From assembly GCA_964464815.1 (NCBI GenBank), contig CAYXHF010000004.1, positions 35,983-99,982 of the forward strand: DNA of 64,000 nt, in the 5' to 3' direction. The notes under the pieces were generated by a model. The model did not search any database, was not told the origin of the DNA, and worked only from the letters and a program-made list of their open reading frames with translations. This DNA comes from UBA11524 sp964464815. Its GTDB lineage: Bacteria; Bacillota; Clostridia; Christensenellales; Aristaeellaceae. Each line of letters opens with the position of its first letter. The stretch's first letter is position 1. Positions 24,687 to 32,272 of the stretch are shown piece after piece. Position numbers and translations under genes: made by a program.

Positions 24687-25454
24687 TTGGCACAGAAACC
24701 GGACTTTTTCGACAGGTTTTCCAAACGCACGCTGCCCGTGCTGGTCGGCGTTTTGCTGGGCATCGGCGTGCTGCTGATGCTGCTTTGCCTAATAAAAACG
24801 CCCCAAAGACAGGACGCGGCACCGCCCACACCCACGCCAACAGCAGCACCTGTCGGGCCGCTCAGTGGGCGCACGATTCTGGTTGACGCAGGTCATGGCG
24901 GCTACGACGGTGGCGCACGCTGCCGCGATTCCGGCACATGGGAGAAGGCATTGAACCTCGCCGTTGCGCTTTGCGTGGAGCAGGAGCTTTCCTCGCGCGG
25001 CGCAGTGGTGCTGATGACGCGCCGCAGCGACGTCGATTTGTGCGACGACGTGCCGCCTGACGGCCTGACGAAGAAACGCCAGGACATGCAGCGGCGCGTC
25101 GATATGGCCACCAGCGGTCAGGCCGACATGGTGCTGTCCATCCACATGAACGAATACCGCGTGCGCACTGAATCCGGCCCGCAGGTCTTCTACCGCGCCG
25201 GCTGCGACAGTGGCCGTCTGCTGGCTGGCATCATGCAGGAGGCGCTCATCACGCACCTGACGCCCCGCAAGGAGCGCAGCGCCATGGCCGGAGACTACTT
25301 CATCCTTCAGCTGGACATTCCCTCCGTGCTGGTGGAATGCGGGTTTATCTCCAACGCACAGGAGGAGGCGCTATTGCGCACGGAGGAGTATCAATCGCGC
25401 CTTGCCCTCGCCATTGCGGATGCGGTCGGGGAGTATTTCCAGCTTGCCAGATAA
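24687..25454 (+). CDS. N-acetylmuramoyl-L-alanine amidase (Amidase_3), membrane-anchored
   Basis: A 255-residue cell-wall hydrolase. A short basic N-terminus and one membrane helix (VLVGVLLGIGVLLMLLCLI) are followed by a Pro/Thr linker and a zinc amidase domain. Zinc and catalytic signatures are VDAGHGGYDGGA, a Glu in WEKALNLAVA, SIHMNEY (His where SIHxNA is usual) and the late VLVECGFISN with the catalytic Glu. Length and layout resemble CwlD-type amidases. The TTG at 24687 is preferred since GGAGG lies 9 bases upstream; an in-frame ATG at 24570 with a weaker GAGGA would add 39 residues. It may cleave peptides from peptidoglycan in division or spore cortex formation. Confidence 0.85.
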   Translation: MAQKPDFFDRFSKRTLPVLVGVLLGIGVLLMLLCLIKTPQRQDAAPPTPTPTAAPVGPLSGRTILVDAGHGGYDGGARCRDSGTWEKALNLAVALCVEQELSSRGAVVLMTRRSDVDLCDDVPPDGLTKKRQDMQRRVDMATSGQADMVLSIHMNEYRVRTESGPQVFYRAGCDSGRLLAGIMQEALITHLTPRKERSAMAGDYFILQLDIPSVLVECGFISNAQEEALLRTEEYQSRLALAIADAVGEYFQLAR

Positions 25455-25470
25455 CGTCTCCGCCAATTCA

Positions 25471-25521
25471 AAAATCCCTGCCTCGCCATTCAGTCGCCTG
25501 GATGGCAGAAGCAGGGATTTT
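25471..25521. terminator. Hairpin terminator between the amidase and the Cys-rich small gene
   Basis: AAAATCCCTGC pairs with GCAGGGATTTT. The T-run is better on the minus strand, so it mainly fits the end of the feo transcript. Confidence 0.65.
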
Positions 25522-25538
25522 CTCAGAATATCCTTTTC

Positions 25539-25676
25539 TCAGTGGCAGCCCTTGCACTTGCTGCAATCGCCGCCGCAGCTGCAAACAGATGTGCCGTTCT
25601 TCTTGTCCTTGACCATCTTCCAAATGATTGCGCCAACAATCAAAAGAAGGATTCCGCCAACAATTACGTTTGCCAT
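25539..25676 (-). CDS. FeoB-associated Cys-rich membrane protein
   Basis: A 45-residue protein: one membrane helix (VIVGGILLLIVGAIIW), a lysine-rich turn (KMVKDKKNG) and a cysteine tail CSCGGDCSKCKGC. This is the layout of the small FeoB-associated proteins found after feoB in Firmicutes; they may bind Fe(II) at the membrane. AAAGGAAA lies 9 bases before the chosen ATG; another ATG two codons earlier is possible. It follows feoB on the same strand. An inverted repeat (GGCGAATGCGGAT at 25747-25759 with ATCCGCATTCGCC at 25768-25780) separates them. Confidence 0.8.
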   Translation of the reverse strand: MANVIVGGILLLIVGAIIWKMVKDKKNGTSVCSCGGDCSKCKGCH

Positions 25677-25845
25677 ATGCATGTTTCCTTTCTCTGTGCG
25701 GCGCAGGGGAGGAAAGAAAACCTGGCCGCACGATACCCATTCGGTCGGCGAATGCGGATGATGCAGAATCCGCATTCGCCAGCCGTTTTTCACAAAGAGA
25801 GCGCTTGTCAGAAACACCGGCCAAAGGACTTCGGGGCATTTCCGC

Positions 25846-28212
25846 TTACGCCGAAACCTTCTGAGTCAGGTGATTCTCGTTGTAGGGGTTCTTGCGAACC
25901 AGCATGTAGACAAAGCCAACCAGCAGCACGATAGCAATCGCCGTTGCCACGGTGAAGCCAGCACCCGCAAACAGCAGACCCAGCTGGTAGACAATCAGCG
26001 CCACCGCATAGGCGAAGCCGCACTGATAGGCCACCGCAAACAGCGTCCACTTGCCGTTGTTGAACTCACGCTTCATCGCGCCAATGGCCGCGAAGCAGGG
26101 CGCGCACAGCAGGTTGAAGATCATGAAGGCATACGCTGCCAGACGGCCATGGCCATTGGAGGATTCGTTGAAGGCCGCTGTAATCGTGCTCAGCGCTTCT
26201 TCCTTCTCCACATCGGTCATGTCTTCGTCATCGACCACGTCCGCGGCGTCATCCGCGCCATACAGCACGCCCAGCACGCCAACGACCTCTTCCTTGGCCA
26301 CCAGACCCATCACCGTTGCCACGGTCGAGGGCATATTGCCAAAGCCCAGGGGCTTAAACACAACGCTGACCGGGTTGCCAATGCGGCCCAGCACGGAGTA
26401 GTCCATGTCGCCAACAGCACCCCAGGAACCAGCGGCGCGATCCATTTCGGGCGCCAGCTCCGGCTCGGCGGGTTCCTCGGCATCCTCTTCCAGCGTGCCA
26501 GCCTCAGCCGCCGCGTCAAAGTCTGCCTTGAGCTGCTCGTATTCCACCATTTCTTCCTGATAGGCCAGCTTGGCTTCTTCCTGCACATCCGCTGCCGGCG
26601 CCCAGCCATAGGAGCTGGCAAACCAGATGACGATGGAGGAGAGCAGAATGACCGTACCAGCACGCTTGATGAAGCTCCAGCCACGCTCCCACACGCTGTG
26701 GAAAATGTTGCGGCCAGACGGGAAGTGATAGGAAGGCAGCTCCATCACGAACGGTGCCGGATCGCCCGCAAACGCCTTCGTCTTCTTGAGCATGATGCCG
26801 GAAACGACAATCGCCGCCACACCGATAAAGTACGCAGAGGTTGCCACCCAAGCACTGCCACCAAACACCGCCGCGGCAATCAGACCGATAATCGGCATCT
26901 TCGCGCCGCAGGGAATGAAGGTCGTGGTCATGATGGTCATCTTGCGGTCACGGTCGCTCTCGATGGTACGCGAGGCCATGATGCCGGGAACGCCACAGCC
27001 CGTGCCCACCAGCATCGGGATGAAGCTCTTGCCCGAAAGACCAAACTTACGGAAGATACGGTCCATGATGAACGCGATACGCGCCATGTAGCCGACGTCT
27101 TCCAGAATCGCCAGCAGCAGGAACAGCACCAGCATCTGCGGCACAAAGCCCAGCACAGCGCCGCAGCCGCCAACAATACCGTCCACCACCAGACCGGTCA
27201 GCCACGAGGCAACGCCCGCGCCTTCCATGACATGTTGCAGGTTGCCCTGAATCCATTCGCCAACGAACACGTCGTTGGTCCAGTCCGTCACAAGCGTACC
27301 GATGGTGCTGACGGAGATGTAATAGACCAGGAACATAATCAGCGCGAAAATCGGCAGGGCCAGAATACGGTTGGTCACAACACGGTCAATCTTGTCCGAA
27401 ATCGTCAGACTGCCCTTGCTCTTGCCCTTCTTGACGGAATTCTGAATCAGCGTGTTGATGTAGGCATAGCGCTGATTGGTGATGATCGACTCCGCATCGT
27501 CATCCATTTCCTGCTCGCAGGACACGATAGCGGCCTCAATGCCCTTCTTCACATCCGTGGGCAGGGACAATTCCGCAAGCACCTTTTCGTCGCGCTCAAA
27601 GAGCTTCACGGCGTACCAGCGCAGGAAGCGCTTTTCCACCTTATTCTCAATCAGGTCTTCAATATGCGCCAGCGCATGCTCCACCGAGCCGGTGAAGACG
27701 TGCGGATGCTCACCCGACTGCTTCTGCCCGGCCACAGCGGCTGCCTTTTCAGCGGCCTGAATGCTGCCTTCGCCCTTAAGCGCGGAGGTCGCGATCATCT
27801 CCACACCCAGCGCGGCGCTGAGCTTTTTCAGGTCAATCTTGTCGCCATTCTTGCGGGAGACGTCAATCATGTTCATGGCAATGACCATGGGCGTTCCCAA
27901 TTCCAGCAGCTGCGTGGTCAGATACAGGTTGCGCTCGATGGAGGTCGCATCCACGATATTGAGGATGACGTCCGGCTTGTCGTTCACCAGATAGTTACGG
28001 GCAACGACCTCTTCCAGCGTATAAGGGGAGAGAGAGTAAATACCCGGCAAGTCCTGAATGACCACCTCGTCATTTCCCTTGAGCTTGCCTTCCTTCTTTT
28101 CTACCGTCACACCCGGCCAGTTGCCCACAAACTGACGCGAACCCGTCAGGGCATTGAACATGGTCGTTTTGCCGCAGTTCGGATTACCTGCCAGCGCAAT
28201 TGTAATCGCCAT
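25846..28212 (-). CDS. feoB: Ferrous iron transporter FeoB
   Basis: A 788-residue Fe(II) transporter. The N-terminal GTPase has G1 GNPNCGKTT, G3 DLPGIYS and G4 NMIDV, followed by a helical GDI region and the membrane core with paired GxGCGVPGI and PCGAKMPI gate motifs. A Glu/Ala-rich loop of about 60 residues (near LEEDAEEPAEPELAPE) sits between membrane segments. ATG at 28212 follows AAGGAGG by 8 bases; an in-frame ATG 21 bp earlier has no site. It follows two feoA genes and precedes the Cys-rich small gene. Regulation is by the palindromic operators at 28775-28825. Confidence 0.96.
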   Translation of the reverse strand: MAITIALAGNPNCGKTTMFNALTGSRQFVGNWPGVTVEKKEGKLKGNDEVVIQDLPGIYSLSPYTLEEVVARNYLVNDKPDVILNIVDATSIERNLYLTTQLLELGTPMVIAMNMIDVSRKNGDKIDLKKLSAALGVEMIATSALKGEGSIQAAEKAAAVAGQKQSGEHPHVFTGSVEHALAHIEDLIENKVEKRFLRWYAVKLFERDEKVLAELSLPTDVKKGIEAAIVSCEQEMDDDAESIITNQRYAYINTLIQNSVKKGKSKGSLTISDKIDRVVTNRILALPIFALIMFLVYYISVSTIGTLVTDWTNDVFVGEWIQGNLQHVMEGAGVASWLTGLVVDGIVGGCGAVLGFVPQMLVLFLLLAILEDVGYMARIAFIMDRIFRKFGLSGKSFIPMLVGTGCGVPGIMASRTIESDRDRKMTIMTTTFIPCGAKMPIIGLIAAAVFGGSAWVATSAYFIGVAAIVVSGIMLKKTKAFAGDPAPFVMELPSYHFPSGRNIFHSVWERGWSFIKRAGTVILLSSIVIWFASSYGWAPAADVQEEAKLAYQEEMVEYEQLKADFDAAAEAGTLEEDAEEPAEPELAPEMDRAAGSWGAVGDMDYSVLGRIGNPVSVVFKPLGFGNMPSTVATVMGLVAKEEVVGVLGVLYGADDAADVVDDEDMTDVEKEEALSTITAAFNESSNGHGRLAAYAFMIFNLLCAPCFAAIGAMKREFNNGKWTLFAVAYQCGFAYAVALIVYQLGLLFAGAGFTVATAIAIVLLVGFVYMLVRKNPYNENHLTQKVSA

Positions 28213-28286
28213 GATTGGCGCCTCCTTTTCCATCCTTCAGCCTTGAAAACCGATGCTTTCCCGTTTGCATGCGGACAGGGAAGGGC

Positions 28287-28508
28287 TTATTCCACTTCCA
28301 CCATTTCCGCATCGGCCTTGCGAATGCTCAGCTCATAGCCACGCACCGTCAATTCCATCGGATCACCCAGCGGCGCGACCTTGCGCACGTGAATCTGCGT
28401 GCCGCGCGTCAGTCCCATGTCCATGATGCGACGCTTGATTGCACCCTCGCCATGCAGACGGACAATCACAGCATTCTCGCCGACCTTAACATCCTTGAGC
28501 GTCTTCAT
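28287..28508 (-). CDS. feoA: FeoA-domain protein 2
   Basis: A 73-residue SH3-like FeoA protein: LKDVKVGENAVIVRL, then IKRRIMDMGLTRGTQI and the ending VRGYELSIRKADAEMVEV. It resembles the canonical FeoA that docks to FeoB. Located 74 bp before feoB and 13 bp after the other feoA. Confidence 0.92.
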   Translation of the reverse strand: MKTLKDVKVGENAVIVRLHGEGAIKRRIMDMGLTRGTQIHVRKVAPLGDPMELTVRGYELSIRKADAEMVEVE

Positions 28509-28521
28509 GCTTCCATCCTCC

Positions 28522-28743
28522 TCAGCTTACCAATACACGCATCGCCATGGATTGGCTCAGCGCAATGCGGCTATCCTTCACGGCACAAATCAGGTTGCCG
28601 CCCATTTTGCTGACAATCGTGACTGTTTCGCCCATCACAAAGCCCAGCTCTGCCAAATGCTGCCGCACCTCATCCAATCCGGTGATTTTTCCAATCACGC
28701 CCGACTGGCCGATTTCTACCATGCCCAATGGCATCATGTTCAT
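28522..28743 (-). CDS. feoA: FeoA-domain protein 1
   Basis: A 73-residue FeoA protein, first gene of the iron operon: VEIGQSGVIGKITG, then VRQHLAELGFVMGETVTIV and GGNLICAVKDSRIALSQSMA. Divergent from the second feoA; tandem feoA genes are common in Clostridia, where one may act as a FeoC-like accessory. GAGGAGG precedes the start, where two ATGs lie close together. Confidence 0.92.
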   Translation of the reverse strand: MNMMPLGMVEIGQSGVIGKITGLDEVRQHLAELGFVMGETVTIVSKMGGNLICAVKDSRIALSQSMAMRVLVS

Positions 28744-28774
28744 GCCTCCTCGCCGTTTCCTGCGCTTTTCTAAA

Positions 28775-28792
28775 TTAGTTTGACATAACTAA
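28775..28792. promoter_or_regulatory. DtxR-like operator 1 of the feo operon
   Basis: TTAGTT-N6-AACTAA, a perfect 18-bp palindrome just downstream of the predicted transcription start. It resembles DtxR/IdeR-type boxes (TTAG...CTAA). Confidence 0.65.
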
Positions 28793-28807
28793 TCTGTCGC
28801 AACGGTG

Positions 28808-28825
28808 TTAGTTTATCACAACTAA
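28808..28825. promoter_or_regulatory. DtxR-like operator 2 of the feo operon
   Basis: A second TTAGTT-N6-AACTAA palindrome with a different centre. It overlaps the -10 box and part of the spacer, so iron-loaded repressor would block polymerase. Confidence 0.65.
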
Positions 28826-28838
28826 CCATCAATGTCAA
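28810..28838 (-). promoter_or_regulatory. Sigma-A promoter of the feo operon
   Basis: TTGACA (28833-28838), 17-bp spacer, TAAACT (28810-28815) on the minus strand. Confidence 0.7.
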
Positions 28839-28918
28839 CCCCTGTTTCCCGCTTTTTTTCCTTTTCGGATAAAACCCCTGCAAATTGGGAAGAATGGCAG
28901 GCAAAAAGGAATTGTTAT

Positions 28919-29133
28919 CCTCATTTCCGTCTAAAACATGTCACCGAGCATCGTGGATTTTTCTTTCTGGCAAAGCTGCGTGCAGCGAGGCGTACTGGAG
29001 GTACGCGCGAGCGGAACGAAGCAAAGCCAGATGGAGGTCAGGTTTTTGCCTGACTAGCGCCGGGCTTGGCCCGGTGATGGCCGATGCAGAAACATACACT
29101 GTGCGAATGACATGGAGTAGATGAAAATTAGTA
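28919..29133. mobile_element. MITE copy 2, about 215 bp
   Basis: Same element as at 9479-9694, in the same orientation. The right end (GATGAAAATTAGTATTA) is intact; the left end is worn (CTCATTTCCGTCTAAAAC instead of CTAATTTACGTCTAAAAC). It sits about 11 bp before the ribosome site of the next gene, so its right end may now form part of that gene's leader. Confidence 0.75.
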
Positions 29134-29153
29134 TTAAAAAACAGGAGGCAAAA

Positions 29154-29438
29154 ATGAAGGAATGGGCGGCCTGGATGGCGAACAAAATGGAGGAGACACT
29201 TTTTCGCTTGGAGCAGCTCCGTCTGGCGGAGTTTCTTGCCTATGAGCAGGACTGGAAGCGTCGCTTGCTGATGCAGTTTGTTTCCGGCCTTGCCCGTGGT
29301 CTGGGCACAGCCATCGGCTTCACGCTGCTGGGTGCGCTGGCCGTCTGGCTGCTGCAAGGTCTGGTACAGCGGAATCTGCCGGTCATTGGCGATTTTCTGG
29401 CCAAGCTTCTCGCCCTGGTGGAAGGAAAAGGGCAATAA
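29154..29438 (+). CDS. DUF5665-like small membrane protein
   Basis: A 94-residue protein: a charged amphipathic N-terminal half (RLEQLRLAEFLAYEQDWKRR), then one hydrophobic segment with ARGLGTAIGFTLLGALAVWL and an ending NLPVIGDFLAKLLALV. This matches my memory of DUF5665 proteins, whose function is unknown. AGGAGG lies 5 bases before the ATG. lspA follows after 37 bp, so they may be co-transcribed. Confidence 0.65.
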   Translation: MKEWAAWMANKMEETLFRLEQLRLAEFLAYEQDWKRRLLMQFVSGLARGLGTAIGFTLLGALAVWLLQGLVQRNLPVIGDFLAKLLALVEGKGQ

Positions 29439-29475
29439 GTGTCACAACAAGTTATTTAAGGAAGGAAGTCTGTCT

Positions 29476-29935
29476 GTGCGTACCTCTGCCATTGGATGGC
29501 TTTCCCTGTCGGCGCTTGTGATTGCGCTGGACAGGCTGACCAAGGCGCTCGCCGCCGCTTTCCCGGAGGAAATCACCCTCATTCCCGGCGTGCTGCGCTG
29601 GATTTATGCGGAGAATACCGGCATGTCCTTCAGCCTGCTCAGCGGGCATTCGTGGCTGCTGGGCGTGTTTTCCGTGGTGGCGATTGTGGTGTGCGGCGTG
29701 TTTCTGTCGCGCTATCAGCTCAGCCGGTGCAGTCGCCTTGGCGCGGTGCTGATGGCCAGCGGCGCACTCAGCAACGCCTACGACCGCCTGATGATGGGAT
29801 ATGTCGTGGATATGCTGGACATTACGCTTTTCCCTTTTGCTGTGTTTAATTTGGCAGACACGGCCCTGACCATCGGCGCGGTGCTGATGGCCTACTGTCT
29901 GCTGCTTCGTACAGAGGACTGGAGGAAGAAACCAC

Positions 29936-29955
<20 letters not shown>
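29476..29955 (+). CDS. lspA: Lipoprotein signal peptidase (signal peptidase II)
   Basis: A 159-residue membrane aspartyl peptidase with four helices that removes lipoprotein signal peptides. Conserved segments are AENTGMSFSLL, SNAYDRLMMGYVVDMLD (first catalytic Asp region) and FNLADTALTIG (second Asp). The start is a GTG after AAGGAAG; the open frame upstream lacks a site. It overlaps the following pseudouridine synthase gene by 20 bp, a common Firmicutes arrangement. Confidence 0.93.
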
Positions 29956-30889
<934 letters not shown>

Positions 30890-31037
30890 TTTTTTTGCGG
30901 ATTTTTCCTCTCTTGCCTCTTTTAGCAGGAAAATCGCCGCTCCGTGGCGAATATCATAGAAGAATATGCCCTTGTTGTCTTTTTCGCAGGGGCATTCACG
31001 GAAAACGACCATCACCCGAAAAGGCAGGTGTTTTGTA

Positions 31038-32207
31038 ATGAAGTCCCATCGCAAACCGCGCGTTCGTTCCCTGACATTCCTGATTGCCAGCACGGCGATT
31101 CTGGCGGCACTGGCGATTCTGTGCTTGTTTGGGAGCAATCTGCTCTACACCATGCGCGTGAACAACGTCAACCAGCTTCGTCAGGAGGCACAGCAGCGCA
31201 ATGAAGAAAAGGCCGATGCCTACCGTCAGGAGGTTGCCGACCTGCAGGCGCAGCTGGAAGCCAACAACAACATCAGCGCCGATTGGCCGCAGCCCGACAC
31301 GCAGGAAGGCATCGCCATCGTCGATTTGACCAACTACCCGCTGGACAATCCCAGCACGGTCACGGTGACGCGTCAGGATGTGATGCTGGGCGGTCTGCTG
31401 CTGGTGAATGAATGGCATTCCCGTCCATCCGACTTTGACGAATCCTCGCTTGTCTCCATCATGACGTATGCGCGCAGCATGGGCGTCACCAAGAGCATTT
31501 GGCGCAACGCGGATCAGAAGATTTTCCCGGTCGCCGCCAGTGCCATGCTCGATGCCCTGAACGCCGCCAAGGACGCCGGTCTGGAAGGCTATGTCGTGCG
31601 CGAAGGCTACCGCAGCATTGCCGACCAGCAGGCGCTGTTCGATGAGGAGTACAACCGTCTCAAGACGCGTCACAGCGCCTGGACGGAGGATGAGCTGATG
31701 ACCAGCACGAAGAAGAACGTCAATCTGCCCGGCACGAGCGAATACAACTCCGGTCTGTCCTTCTCCCTCTATCTCTACGAGAAGGACAATGACGAATTGA
31801 ACAAGCTCACCCTGTCCGAGAGCGAGCAGGGCAAGTGGATGTATGAAAACAGCTGGAAGTACGGCCTTGTTTTCCGCTTCCCCGTGCAGGACTTCCCGAC
31901 CAAGGGCACCATCAGCAAGAGCTACAAGACCGGCGTGAACATCGAGATGAACCTGTTCCGCTATGTGGGTGTGCCGCATGCCACGGTCATGCATCAGCTG
32001 GATCTGTGCCTGGAGGAGTACATCGAGTACCTGATGGCGCATCCGCACATTGCCGTGTTTGAGAACGGCGCCCTCAAGTACGAAATCGTCCGCCAGCAGG
32101 TTGGTGATGACACCGACCCGATTACCGTCTCTGTCACCCAGAAGACCCGCAACTACACCATGTCGCTGGACAACATGGGCGGCCTCGTGACGGTATACGA
32201 ATACTGA
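31038..32207 (+). CDS. VanY-like D-Ala-D-Ala carboxypeptidase homolog, zinc ligands missing
   Basis: A 389-residue protein anchored by an N-terminal helix (SLTFLIASTAILAALAIL), then a coiled coil (about residues 45-80) and a VanY/LAS-type domain. The fold is recognisable from VVREGYRSIADQQALFDE and the ending FRYVGVPHATVMHQ. However, the zinc motif SEHQTGLAVD reads SEYNSGLSFS, and EPWHFRYVG reads IEMNLFRYVG, so the three expected zinc ligands (His, Asp, His) are all replaced. It probably lacks peptidase activity and may bind peptidoglycan or sense wall state. ATG at 31038 has GCAGGTG upstream. Confidence 0.75.
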   Translation: MKSHRKPRVRSLTFLIASTAILAALAILCLFGSNLLYTMRVNNVNQLRQEAQQRNEEKADAYRQEVADLQAQLEANNNISADWPQPDTQEGIAIVDLTNYPLDNPSTVTVTRQDVMLGGLLLVNEWHSRPSDFDESSLVSIMTYARSMGVTKSIWRNADQKIFPVAASAMLDALNAAKDAGLEGYVVREGYRSIADQQALFDEEYNRLKTRHSAWTEDELMTSTKKNVNLPGTSEYNSGLSFSLYLYEKDNDELNKLTLSESEQGKWMYENSWKYGLVFRFPVQDFPTKGTISKSYKTGVNIEMNLFRYVGVPHATVMHQLDLCLEEYIEYLMAHPHIAVFENGALKYEIVRQQVGDDTDPITVSVTQKTRNYTMSLDNMGGLVTVYEY

Positions 32208-32226
32208 TTCCTTTGTCGCATCTGAA

Positions 32227-32271
32227 AATCCCCCAAGTCCGAATGAAACGGGCTTGGGGGATTCCTTTTTT
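32227..32271. terminator. Bidirectional terminator
   Basis: AATCCCCCAAG pairs perfectly with CTTGGGGGATT, followed by CCTTTTTT. It lies between the VanY-like gene and the convergent TPR-like gene. Confidence 0.85.
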
Positions 32272-32272
32272 A

